This document shows positions 19,049-26,929 of a DNA stretch of 64,000 nt, piece by piece. Source of the stretch: Chryseobacterium viscerum. Lineage in GTDB: Bacteria > Bacteroidota > Bacteroidia > Flavobacteriales > Weeksellaceae. Made by a program: the position numbers and the translations under genes. Within the stretch, counting starts at the first letter, position 1. Each line of letters starts with the position of its first letter. The notes beneath the pieces are model-generated. The model was not told the origin of the DNA. It was given only the letters and a program-made list of their open reading frames with translations, and did no database searches. The stretch is taken from assembly GCF_002899945.2 (NCBI RefSeq), contig NZ_PPEG02000010.1:216611-280610 (forward strand). Direction: 5' to 3'.

Positions 19049-19525
19049 TTATTTTAAAGTGGCTCTTTCCGTCTCTGTAATAGTTTTAGACTGCATAGCA
19101 AACCTTTTGATATAACCTTTTAATGCGGTATTCTGTTTGCTGTAATTACTTAATAGGAATGCTTTGTCATCTTTCAGACTTCCGCGGTATCCTACAATTT
19201 TAGGGATATTTTCCTGAACACTTAATCTGATCAGACGAAGTTCAGCATTGCTTGGGTTGCTTTTGATAACCCCTTCAAGACTTGTAGCTCCTGTTTTTAC
19301 CAGTGATTTTCTGTTGCTTTTGGCAATTTTAGCTTCCATAATCTTCGCCGCGGCTTTATATCCAAGAGTTACTGCATCAGAACCAGACTGTTTTTCCGCC
19401 GTTTCAATGAAGGTCGCTGTATTGGTATTGGATTCGTTGGCTTTAGCGTAGCTGTTTCTCAGTGTTTCAAGATCAGACTGAAAGAAAAAAATAAATGCTG
19501 TTACGAATGATAAGATAAGTTTCAT
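19049..19525 (-). CDS. Small secreted protein of unknown function
   Basis: A 158-residue protein with a short hydrophobic N-terminus (MKLILSFVTAFIFFFQ) likely acting as a signal peptide, followed by an alpha-helical, Lys/Ala/Asn-rich body. I do not recognise a family. It overlaps the dehydratase gene by 4 bases (ATGA) and lies 4 bases before the glycosyltransferase, so it is co-transcribed within the pigment unit and probably acts in the periplasm. Confidence 0.78.
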   Translation of the reverse strand: MKLILSFVTAFIFFFQSDLETLRNSYAKANESNTNTATFIETAEKQSGSDAVTLGYKAAAKIMEAKIAKSNRKSLVKTGATSLEGVIKSNPSNAELRLIRLSVQENIPKIVGYRGSLKDDKAFLLSNYSKQNTALKGYIKRFAMQSKTITETERATLK

Positions 19526-19902
19526 GACGGTATTTTTTTATAGCTTACAGACAATTTCAATGCAATAGTCTCGCCAAAAGAAGTTATATTTTTTACTTTA
19601 ACATCCTCTTCATTTTTGTTAATATCCAGCTGAAGATGTAAATCCGGAGTCTCAAAAGGATTGATGATCGCCATGAACTTTACATTCGATGCTGTTTTTA
19701 AGAATAATTTCGAACTTGTAAATTCCTCAGTAAGTTCTTTGATGATCTGCATCATGCAAACACCGGGCGTTACCGGATTTCCTGGGAAATGGCCCTTGAA
19801 AATATCATGATCTTTATTGAGGTTGATGTAGGCAGTAAACTTTCCGTCTTCTGTCTTCTCGTATGATGTTAACGTATAAAAGTCTGTAAGAATGGTTTGC
19901 AT
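19522..19902 (-). CDS. FabZ-like 3-hydroxyacyl-ACP dehydratase
   Basis: A 126-residue hotdog-fold protein with the FabA/FabZ catalytic loop GHFPGNPVTPG (His38). The acidic partner normally in the central helix would be Glu56, Glu59 or Glu60 (KELTEE). It probably dehydrates beta-hydroxyacyl-ACP during polyene elongation. Two other hotdog proteins are encoded at 31353 and 31804, so the locus has three candidates. It is translationally coupled to the next gene by a 4-base overlap. Confidence 0.82.
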   Translation of the reverse strand: MQTILTDFYTLTSYEKTEDGKFTAYINLNKDHDIFKGHFPGNPVTPGVCMMQIIKELTEEFTSSKLFLKTASNVKFMAIINPFETPDLHLQLDINKNEEDVKVKNITSFGETIALKLSVSYKKIPS

Positions 19903-19986
19903 GATCTTATTTTTTAAGATTAAATGTACAATACACTTCAGTTTGAAAATAACACTCGTATGTTGTACCGTTTTTCCTGTTGGAAA

Positions 19987-20622
19987 TTATTCCGTTTCGG
20001 TTATTTGAAATAGTTTTATATTGATCTTAAAATCTTTGTGCTGTAGATGTAAGCTATCCGCGAAGATATGCTTTTTTGCATCAAAAGTAAAATCGATTTT
20101 TTCCTTATTATTTTTCGTGTAAATGATCTGTTTCAGTAAATTGTTTTCCTTATTGAAGAATAAATAATAGCTTTTATTCTCCATTTTTGAAAGATAAATT
20201 TTAGCATTGTCATTCTCAAAACTTTCGCTCACCGGATACTGTCTTTTCAGAAGCTGCTGGAAATCATTCTTCAGAAAATTGATGACAATTTTTTTATCCA
20301 GATCAGGAAGAACATAATTCAGTTTGAAGTCATTTTCAGAAACCTCAAAATCAATCAGTTTATTCCCAAAATCTGAAGTTAAAGCGACACGATGTGTTGT
20401 TTCATTCAGTTTTTTGATGATCAGAATACCGCTCACATGGTTTTTATAAATATCCATCTGGCATTTGTATACATAATCTTCGCCGGTAGAGAAATATAAA
20501 TTTTCTACCATTTTTTCAGAGGTAGAAACCGGCATGACACCAGTCAGCTGATAGCTTTTACAGGAAACAGCCAGAATCAGGATAAGGCTATAAAGTAAAC
20601 TCTGACGCAGGAATTGAAGCAT
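19987..20622 (-). CDS. Outer-membrane lipoprotein of unknown family, next to LolA
   Basis: A lipoprotein of about 211 residues with signal sequence and lipobox LAVSC. The mature part has a beta-rich pattern and resembles LolB- or DUF4292-like proteins only in size and context. The ATG at 20622 is chosen because it puts the hydrophobic signal at the N-terminus; it overlaps the LolA-like gene by 35 bases, and a longer frame runs to 20646. Together with the LolA-like protein it may accept lipid product at the outer membrane. That role is inferred from neighbours. Confidence 0.75.
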   Translation of the reverse strand: MLQFLRQSLLYSLILILAVSCKSYQLTGVMPVSTSEKMVENLYFSTGEDYVYKCQMDIYKNHVSGILIIKKLNETTHRVALTSDFGNKLIDFEVSENDFKLNYVLPDLDKKIVINFLKNDFQQLLKRQYPVSESFENDNAKIYLSKMENKSYYLFFNKENNLLKQIIYTKNNKEKIDFTFDAKKHIFADSLHLQHKDFKINIKLFQITETE

Positions 20623-21214
20623 TGATCTTGGTATTTTTGAAAACAATATTGGTAGTATCTCCGGATGCCTCGGTCATATTAACCTGGGAAACCGTCGACT
20701 GATTCTTTGGGAAATACAGTTCGATCTGTTTGATATATTTCAATAGCTGAGAGGTTTTAGGAATAAACTTCGCGACATTGTAATTTCCGTTCTTAAAATA
20801 CGTTACCGTAAATTCAGGATCATTGAACATCGTTCCATTTGAGCTTCCTACAATCAGCTTATTGATTTTTTCAAATGTTTTGCTCTTGGCATCTACAGAC
20901 GATTTTTTCCCCTGATCATTGATGAAGATTTTATTGCTTTTAAAAACAATACTGTACTGATAAGGCTTGGTATACTTCCAGCTCAGCATATTGGGAGTCT
21001 GCAATGACATTCTTCCATAGGTAACAATGCTTTTATCCAGAAAGTCCATCTTTTTGGTCTGGGTAAAATCACTCTGTAAAGTTTTGATCTCCTTCGTATC
21101 AGAAGAAACCTTCGATACAAATGCTTTGGCCTCAGCTCCTGACATGGGCGTATTTTGGGCCAAAAAGAATCCTGAGATCAGTAAGAATGCTCCGAGAGCT
21201 ATATTTTTAATCAT
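20588..21214 (-). CDS. LolA-like periplasmic lipid carrier
   Basis: A 208-residue periplasmic protein with a signal peptide (about 1-19) and the LolA/LolB-like half-barrel pattern: TLQSDFTQTKKMDFLDKS early, the PNMLSWKY and PYQYSIVF strands, and a conserved C-terminal NTKINASIPASEF strand. LolA homologues inside aryl polyene loci are thought to move the lipid-linked pigment to the outer membrane instead of lipoproteins. It overlaps the deacetylase gene by 8 bases and the lipoprotein gene by 35 bases, so the three form a tight cluster. Confidence 0.85.
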   Translation of the reverse strand: MIKNIALGAFLLISGFFLAQNTPMSGAEAKAFVSKVSSDTKEIKTLQSDFTQTKKMDFLDKSIVTYGRMSLQTPNMLSWKYTKPYQYSIVFKSNKIFINDQGKKSSVDAKSKTFEKINKLIVGSSNGTMFNDPEFTVTYFKNGNYNVAKFIPKTSQLLKYIKQIELYFPKNQSTVSQVNMTEASGDTTNIVFKNTKINASIPASEFTL

Positions 21215-21962
21215 TTTTCTTTGAATTTATAACTGTATCAACAGTAAAGGTTGAATATTTTTTATCCTTCAAAAATACTAATAAATCTGCCAGAACACGA
21301 TAGGTCTTTTCAGAGGTATCATGAAGGAGAATAATACTCCCTTTTTTCAAACCTTTGGTAACTCTGCTGTAGATTTTCTTTTCATCATCAATGATGGTGT
21401 CTAAAGACCGGACATTCCATCCGACACTTGTTTTATGGGTCCTTTTGATCGCTTTGGCAATATTGGGATTCGTTACCCCAAAAGGAGGTCTGTAAAGATG
21501 GGTTTTTATATTTCCCGTATTTTTCATGACTTCATCACACTTTTCAATCTCCTCAATCATTTTTGAAGTGGATAAAAAACCAGTAGAATTGGAATGTGAT
21601 AAGGTATGATTTCCGATAGTATGACCTTCTGCAATGATTCTCTGAAAGGTTTCAGGATATTTTTCAATCTGTTTCCCGATACAAAAAAAGGTTGCTTTTA
21701 CCTGATGTTCCTTAAGTAAGTCTAAAAATTTCGGAGTAAACTCAGTAGGGCCATCATCAAAAGTAAGAGCTACTTCTTTGATTCTGGTGCGTTTATGAGT
21801 AATGCTGTTGACGAAATATCCCAGTTCAATATCAAATGAACCCCAGACTACGACCGCAGAAAAAGCAAAAAAACAAAACAGATATACCCAAAAGCTTCCA
21901 TGAAACGCATAAATAAAAACGTTGCAGAAAAGATAGAACAGGATGAAGGGATAATGTTTCAT
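21207..21962 (-). CDS. Polysaccharide deacetylase (NodB-type)
   Basis: A 251-residue carbohydrate esterase family 4 protein with two N-terminal hydrophobic segments (about 5-45). The NodB domain shows the metal-binding TFDDGPTEFTP motif, the HTIGNHTLSHSN (HxxxH-type) motif, RPPFGVTN, and a C-terminal LLHD motif. It removes acetyl groups from amino sugars in characterised relatives; the substrate here is unknown. It overlaps the LolA-like gene. Family members occur in other flexirubin loci, perhaps acting on the glycolipid anchor. Confidence 0.87.
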   Translation of the reverse strand: MKHYPFILFYLFCNVFIYAFHGSFWVYLFCFFAFSAVVVWGSFDIELGYFVNSITHKRTRIKEVALTFDDGPTEFTPKFLDLLKEHQVKATFFCIGKQIEKYPETFQRIIAEGHTIGNHTLSHSNSTGFLSTSKMIEEIEKCDEVMKNTGNIKTHLYRPPFGVTNPNIAKAIKRTHKTSVGWNVRSLDTIIDDEKKIYSRVTKGLKKGSIILLHDTSEKTYRVLADLLVFLKDKKYSTFTVDTVINSKKND

Positions 21963-22010
21963 TGCTGAATACTTTTATATTGTTAAACTTTCTGGATGTA
22001 TAGCCATTTT

Positions 22011-22085
22011 GTCATTCTGAAGATAACGAAGCGAAATGAAGAATCTATCATGTAAAAGTAGAGATTATTCCTTCATCAGAATGAC
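22011..22085. repeat. REP-like intergenic inverted-repeat element
   Basis: GTCATTCTGA (22011-22020) and TCAGAATGAC (22076-22085) are perfect 10-base inverted ends. They enclose AACGAAGCGAAATGAAGAATCT, here split by the layout at about 22025-22046. From memory, this composition is that of dispersed intergenic repeats seen in many Flavobacteriia. It lies between the KS/CLF genes and the deacetylase gene and splits the minus-strand unit by 171 bases without a gene. Confidence 0.65.
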
Positions 22086-22133
22086 AACAATACTGTTTTA
22101 ATTGTAGGGTAAGCGCTATTGACTTTTTGCCAA

Positions 22134-23195
22134 TTAAGCCTTTTCCAATAATACCAGACTGTGATCACTCCCCGCCAGATGATTGTAAAGAAGTACATAC
22201 TTCACGCTTTCCTTTTTCTCTTCATTGATCATCATCACTTCCGGAATTTGTTGTTCCTTAAGAATATGACAGGCTATAAAGGTAGAAAAACCACTGGCTG
22301 TATTGAATTCTCCACTCAAATGTTTATAATACAACTGTGATGAAGCTGGAAACAGATCTGCAGCTTTCGTATAATAAACATCAGAATCTGCATCTCCGCT
22401 GAATCCTAGAATAACAGCATCAATATCATGATGGGAAAGATTGTTTTGAGCTAAGAAATTTTGGATAAAATCCTGAACTTCAATCAATTCAACTTTGTTA
22501 CTGATCTGAATATTTTTAAGCTTTGCGTAAGAATTTTCAGTCTTATCTTTTCCTACAACAAAAAAGCTGGCACCTTCGCCCCAAATCACTCCATCAGTAG
22601 ATGAATTCAAATAATCGGCAGGAAGATCTTCTTCTTTTTTTATGATATTATTTAAACAATAAAGTTCCATTGTTCTGTCTGTCTGCTCATCTGTAGAGCC
22701 TACAAGAACATTTTCAGCATCTCCGTCATTGATCTGAAGCTGAGCATCCAATAATGAAAACTCCAGAGAAGAAGAGGTATTCACATACGTGAAGTTATAA
22801 GCATGGCATTGCAATCCAAGAGCAATCTGTCCTGCTACCGTGTTGTGGGTAGACTGGATAAAGAAGGTTGGAGTAAGGAACTCTTCATGATTATCGATCA
22901 CATTTTTCAGGAACTTTTCAGAATCCTGTGAGCAGCCCATTCCAGTCCCTACAATAATGGCATCAGGTTGTTCAATACCTGCTTCTTTCAAAGCGTTTTT
23001 TGATGCTACAGAACTCATTTTTACCGTTTTGGACATTCTTCTGATCATGGCAGGCGGAATGAACTCTTTGTAATGAGGTTCTATTGCTTTGATGATGTTT
23101 GAAGAATTTTTCGGTGTAAGATTCTGAAGGATATTTTCGTTTAACGTGTCCTGAACAGAGATACAGGATGCACTGTTGATGTATACTGCACTCAT
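22134..23195 (-). CDS. Chain-length-factor-like ketosynthase lacking the catalytic Cys
   Basis: A 353-residue thiolase-fold protein homologous to beta-ketoacyl synthases. At the place of the nucleophile it reads VNTSSSLEFS (residues 138-147), with serines instead of cysteine. It is therefore a chain-length-factor-type partner, not an active condensing enzyme. Its start overlaps the stop of the active KS gene (23192) by 4 bases, the usual arrangement for a KS/CLF heterodimer in type II polyketide and aryl polyene systems. It probably sets the number of extension cycles. Confidence 0.82.
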   Translation of the reverse strand: MSAVYINSASCISVQDTLNENILQNLTPKNSSNIIKAIEPHYKEFIPPAMIRRMSKTVKMSSVASKNALKEAGIEQPDAIIVGTGMGCSQDSEKFLKNVIDNHEEFLTPTFFIQSTHNTVAGQIALGLQCHAYNFTYVNTSSSLEFSLLDAQLQINDGDAENVLVGSTDEQTDRTMELYCLNNIIKKEEDLPADYLNSSTDGVIWGEGASFFVVGKDKTENSYAKLKNIQISNKVELIEVQDFIQNFLAQNNLSHHDIDAVILGFSGDADSDVYYTKAADLFPASSQLYYKHLSGEFNTASGFSTFIACHILKEQQIPEVMMINEEKKESVKYVLLYNHLAGSDHSLVLLEKA

Positions 23196-24391
23196 GATTT
23201 TGAGAAAATTAAGGTGGAACAGTTTCCTCCAAATCCAAATGAGTTGGAAAGCACATGATTGATGTTTTTCTCTTTCAATTCGGTAACAGGAGTAAGATCA
23301 AACTCTTCCATTTTTGTTTTGAAATTCAGGTTCGGGAAAATAATGCTGTTCTGCATGGCTAAAATTGAAAATACAGCTTCAATTCCGGCCGCTGCGGCCA
23401 AAGTATGTCCTGTAAACGCTTTTGTAGAGCTGAATTCAGGAACTTTATTTTCACCAAAGATTCTGATCATAGCAATTCCCTCAGACAAATCATTATTGGG
23501 GGTAGCCGTTCCGTGAACGTTGATATAATCTATGTTTTCTTTAGTTAATCCAGAGATTTTCAAGGCCTGCTGCATGGCTAAAAATGCTCCCTGTCCGTTT
23601 TCAGAAGAGGCGGTCTGATGGTGTGCATCATTAGCATTTCCGTATCCGGAAAGATAAGCCAGAACCTTTTTATTTTCTTTTTTGACTACTTCTTCGGACT
23701 CAAGAACTAAGAAAGCGGCTGCTTCCCCAAGGTTAAGTCCTTTTCTGTCGTTGTCAAAAGGAGTATTGTAAGAATCCGTAAGAATCATCAGGGTATTGAA
23801 TCCATTCAAAGTAAATTTTGAAAGAGAATCTGTTCCCCCAACAATGACACGGTCCAAAACTCCGTTTTTGATCAGTTTGGCTCCCATCATAATAGCATTG
23901 GCTGCCGATGAGCAGGCTGTGCTGATGGTGGAAACCATGCCTTTTAATCCCAAATAATCAGCAATAGCCAATGAGGAACTTCCGGCATCGTGAGCGTCAA
24001 TATATTTTTGCTTTTCAGGGAAGTCTTCGTAAGAGTAGAAGTATTTTTCAGTGATATCCATCCCGCCTACACTGGTAGAAGAGATCAGTCCGGTTCTGTA
24101 ACCATTGATATCTGAAATTCCTGCACTTTCTAAAGCTTCTTTCGCAGCAATCATTCCCAATAGAGAAGTCCTTGTTACGTTGTTGTCTTCATCAAGCTGA
24201 AGTTTCTGTACAAGTTCTTCGTTGGATAATTTTATTTCACCCGTTTTAATGATTCCGGCGTGACGGGTTTCAAACATTTCGATGTCTGAAATTCCATGTT
24301 TTCCGGATTGTAATGAAATAAAATTTTCCTCCACATTGTTTCCGATGGAGGAAATGATGCCCATTCCCGTTATGGCAATTTTTTGACTCAT
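23192..24391 (-). CDS. Beta-ketoacyl-ACP synthase, KS partner of the KS/CLF pair
   Basis: A 399-residue active-type ketosynthase with Cys160 (STACSSA), His293 (VHGTATPNND) and His329 (TGHTLAAAAG). The ATG at 24391 gives the canonical N-terminus SQKIAITGMGIIS; a longer frame from a TTG at 24427 runs through the upstream hairpin and is rejected. It is coupled to the chain-length-factor-like gene by an ATGA overlap. It is the probable elongating KS of the aryl polyene. The space between it and the ACP gene holds an unusual nested inverted repeat that may control its translation. Confidence 0.88.
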   Translation of the reverse strand: MSQKIAITGMGIISSIGNNVEENFISLQSGKHGISDIEMFETRHAGIIKTGEIKLSNEELVQKLQLDEDNNVTRTSLLGMIAAKEALESAGISDINGYRTGLISSTSVGGMDITEKYFYSYEDFPEKQKYIDAHDAGSSSLAIADYLGLKGMVSTISTACSSAANAIMMGAKLIKNGVLDRVIVGGTDSLSKFTLNGFNTLMILTDSYNTPFDNDRKGLNLGEAAAFLVLESEEVVKKENKKVLAYLSGYGNANDAHHQTASSENGQGAFLAMQQALKISGLTKENIDYINVHGTATPNNDLSEGIAMIRIFGENKVPEFSSTKAFTGHTLAAAAGIEAVFSILAMQNSIIFPNLNFKTKMEEFDLTPVTELKEKNINHVLSNSFGFGGNCSTLIFSKS

Positions 24392-24408
24392 TGTATTAAA
24401 TAATGTAA

Positions 24409-24447
24409 CAATATACCAATCTAACAATATTGGTATATTGCTAGATT
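24409..24447 (-). promoter_or_regulatory. Nested inverted repeats with pseudoknot-like order between ACP and KS genes
   Basis: CAATATACCAAT (24409-24420) pairs perfectly with 24429-24440 across an 8-base loop. A second stem, AATCTAACAAT (24418-24428) with 24437-24447 (one mismatch), uses that loop. The order A-B-A'-B' allows either of two exclusive hairpins or a pseudoknot. It lies 18 bases before the KS start codon in the mRNA sense. Confidence 0.6.
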
Positions 24448-24454
24448 GAATGAA

Positions 24455-24712
24455 TTATTTTGTTCTGTTTTCTTCGATGAATTTTGCCATCGTATCGATA
24501 GATTGAAAAATTTCCTTTCCTTTTTTAGGATCAGCTAATTTTATTCCGTAGTCTTTATCAAGAAGAACAATCAGTTCCAAAGCATCAATAGAGTCTAGTC
24601 CCAATCCTCCTCCGAATAAAGGATCAGTATCTTTGATTTCTTCTATAGATACGTCTTCAAGATTAAGGACTTCAATAATTTTGTGTTTCAATTCTGTTTT
24701 TAAGTTTTCCAT
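24455..24712 (-). CDS. Acyl carrier protein
   Basis: An 85-residue ACP with the phosphopantetheine site GLGLDSIDALEL (Ser41). The ATG at 24712 is chosen over an in-frame TTG at 24739 because it gives the standard ACP length. It lies upstream of the KS/CLF pair and is the probable carrier for polyene elongation. It is the second ACP of the locus and differs clearly from that at 8752, so starter loading and elongation may use different carriers. Confidence 0.9.
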   Translation of the reverse strand: MENLKTELKHKIIEVLNLEDVSIEEIKDTDPLFGGGLGLDSIDALELIVLLDKDYGIKLADPKKGKEIFQSIDTMAKFIEENRTK

Positions 24713-24796
24713 AATTAAGTTAATTTTCCAGAGTATCAAGGCATCAGCTTATCAACTAAGCCTGAAGCATTGCTACGCTGTTATATTATTACATTT

Positions 24797-25345
24797 TTAT
24801 AAGGTTAGCAAATATACAAAAGCTTTATAATTTTCCTGATACAATTCTACCCAGCCACATAATACTTTGTCAGCCTTTCCGGACTGCAGGATTTGTTCAG
24901 AATAATCATTTAAAAAATTTTCATCAAATTCGTCCAAAACGAAAAAAGCATTTTCTGTCTGCATTTTATGTTTAATGCTGATTTCGCCTACACAGATATT
25001 GGGTAAGGTGTAGACAAAAACTGCAGGACTTGGATAGAAGTTATCCTGATCATTGATGCTTTCCTGATATTTGAAATCGGTATCCAGACTGGATGCTCTG
25101 TTGGCAAAAACGATAGCCGTTCTGCTATGATCTTCCTCTTTCAAAATGGTTTCAGCGGAAAGAAAAGCGAGCTTACTCAGGTTATCCATTTTATGAAACT
25201 TTGGATAGCTGAGGTCTAAACTTTTATACGCTTCTTTGGCAAATTCCTGAAAGGTTTCGCTCTGACTTTCAAAAATGATATTTCCGTCAACGGTTATTTT
25301 TGAATGTTCTATGGTACAGCTGTTTATTTTCTTCATCACGTTCAT
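24797..25345 (-). CDS. Short ketosynthase-like protein without catalytic residues
   Basis: A protein of about 182 residues that looks like the first half of a thiolase-fold ketosynthase. It has a helix-rich DNLSKLAFLSAETIL region, an ASSLDTD segment and a SPAVFVYTLPN stretch where the family would have its active site, but no catalytic cysteine and no C-terminal half with the histidines. The ATG at 25345 lies one base after the stop of the upstream KS gene; 25336 is an alternative. The frame is intact and shows no frameshift, so it seems a kept short protein and not a decayed gene. A structural or chain-guiding role is possible. Confidence 0.72.
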   Translation of the reverse strand: MNVMKKINSCTIEHSKITVDGNIIFESQSETFQEFAKEAYKSLDLSYPKFHKMDNLSKLAFLSAETILKEEDHSRTAIVFANRASSLDTDFKYQESINDQDNFYPSPAVFVYTLPNICVGEISIKHKMQTENAFFVLDEFDENFLNDYSEQILQSGKADKVLCGWVELYQENYKAFVYLLTL

Positions 25346-25346
25346 T

Positions 25347-26504
25347 TTAACATTTTTCCAAAACAACTGCTGCATTGCAACCTCCAAAACCTGAAGCTGT
25401 TTTCAGAATATATTGTACTGCTGCAGATTGGTTTTCTTTGATAATATTCAACGGTTGGGATACTCCATTTTCTTCAAAATTCTTGGAAGGAAGCAGCGTA
25501 CTGTGAAGAGCACTTTCCATAGAAATAATGCTTTCAAGAAGTCCGGATGCACCCAGACAGTGTCCGTAATATCCTTTCATGCTGTTCAAAGGAACATTTT
25601 GAAGCTCCATTCTGTTGAAGGCAATAGCTTCCATTTCATCATTATATAAAGTTGCCGTTCCGTGGGCAGAAATAAAATCAATTTGTTCTGCAGAAACTTG
25701 CGCTTCGGTCATTGCATTTTTAATACTGGCAAATAAACCGTCTCCGGTTCTTGAAGGTCCGGAAATATGGTTGGCATCATTCACGGCAGAGTCTCCGAGA
25801 ACTTTAAATCTGAATTTTTCATTTTCAGAGATTTTTCCTTCGTCAGAATGACGGCTAGTTATATAGATAGCTGCAGCAGCTTCACCGATATTGATTCCGT
25901 CTCTGTTTTTATCATAAGGCTTGCACGGGCCTGATCCTATAGCCTGGAATGAATTGAATCCTGAAATAACAAATTCAGAAAGCTCATCACCCGCAATCAC
26001 AAAGGCATCTTTATATTTTCCTGCCTGGATCATATTCTTGGCAACTGCAATGGCCATTACCCCGGAAACACAAGCATTGGATACGACAATAGGTTTTGTT
26101 TTGAATCCAAAAAAGTCTGCTATTTTCTGTGCTAATTTTGATAAATAAACGCCTTCCGGTAGCTCAGACTGGTTTTTTAGCAGGCTGATGTTTCCTTTTG
26201 TCGTTGAAAGAATAAAAGCGGTGTTTTCTGATAGGGTGTTTTTTTCAACAAGAGGCTGTAAGCTTAAAAGAAGCATCTTCTCCAGTCTTGTGAAATCAAT
26301 AGTATTCTGAGTAAAGAATCTGTTGAATTCTTCATCCAGTTTTTGAGAATCAATCATGGAAGCATAAAAAGCCTCCTGATTGTCTATAATTTTATGTAAA
26401 GCAACTCCTGATTTGCCTTCTAAAAGGGCTTTCCAGTTAGAATCTGCATCGAAACCTAAGGGAGTTACACAATTGTAGTCTGTGATATAAATTTCCTTCT
26501 TCAT
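25347..26504 (-). CDS. Beta-ketoacyl-ACP synthase
   Basis: A 385-residue ketosynthase with Cys145 (SNACVSGVM), His281 (SAHGTATLYND) and His315 (GYYGHCLGAS), so the condensing triad is complete. The ATG at 26504 overlaps the thioesterase stop by 4 bases (ATGA) and gives a normal KS N-terminus (KEIYITDYNCVTPLG); an upstream extension to 26558 lies within the thioesterase gene. It is paired downstream with the KS-like stub. It may act at a distinct step, such as first condensation with the aryl starter. Confidence 0.86.
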   Translation of the reverse strand: MKKEIYITDYNCVTPLGFDADSNWKALLEGKSGVALHKIIDNQEAFYASMIDSQKLDEEFNRFFTQNTIDFTRLEKMLLLSLQPLVEKNTLSENTAFILSTTKGNISLLKNQSELPEGVYLSKLAQKIADFFGFKTKPIVVSNACVSGVMAIAVAKNMIQAGKYKDAFVIAGDELSEFVISGFNSFQAIGSGPCKPYDKNRDGINIGEAAAAIYITSRHSDEGKISENEKFRFKVLGDSAVNDANHISGPSRTGDGLFASIKNAMTEAQVSAEQIDFISAHGTATLYNDEMEAIAFNRMELQNVPLNSMKGYYGHCLGASGLLESIISMESALHSTLLPSKNFEENGVSQPLNIIKENQSAAVQYILKTASGFGGCNAAVVLEKC

Positions 26505-26929
26505 GATAATCCCATTTTGTCTTTCCAGTTTTGAAAAAATTCCGGATTGTACAGGCATAAACCTCCATTGCTGTCCAGAAATACCTGGATCGTTTCACCG
26601 CTGCATACCAACTTGTCTTCCTGATTGAAAATCTCATATCTGTAGATAAGCTTGGCAGAAACAGAATTGATAAACGTCGTTACAATCCTGAAGGTTTCTC
26701 CATATTTTAAAGGAAGAAAATGTTCACAGGTACTTTTTACAATCGGTGTTACATATCCTTCATTCTGAATGTCAAGATAAGTGAGACCGTGTTGGCGGCC
26801 AAAAGCTTCTCTTCCGTCTTCAAAATAAACGATATAATGTCCGTGCCAGACAATTCCCAGTGGATCTGTCTCATTGAATCGTACTCTGACTTCTTCAGTA
26901 CAGGTTAATATATTTTCTTTAGACTGCAT
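26501..26929 (-). CDS. Acyl-CoA/ACP thioesterase, hotdog 4HBT type
   Basis: A 142-residue hotdog thioesterase with the 4-hydroxybenzoyl-CoA thioesterase signature: VRVRFNETDPLGIVWHGHYIVYFEDGREAF, which has the catalytic Asp in the NETDPLG loop. I chose the ATG at 26929; a longer frame runs upstream into the ABC permease gene. The stop overlaps the next KS gene start. Aryl polyene loci carry such a thioesterase, probably for release of the polyene acid or for proofreading. It is different from the second 4HBT thioesterase at 61727. Confidence 0.85.
   Translation of the reverse strand: MQSKENILTCTEEVRVRFNETDPLGIVWHGHYIVYFEDGREAFGRQHGLTYLDIQNEGYVTPIVKSTCEHFLPLKYGETFRIVTTFINSVSAKLIYRYEIFNQEDKLVCSGETIQVFLDSNGGLCLYNPEFFQNWKDKMGLS

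Noticed and set aside
24392..24427. N-terminal extension of the KS gene from a TTG
   Set aside because: It would translate the inverted repeats and places 12 extra residues before a normal KS start; ATG at 24391 is better.
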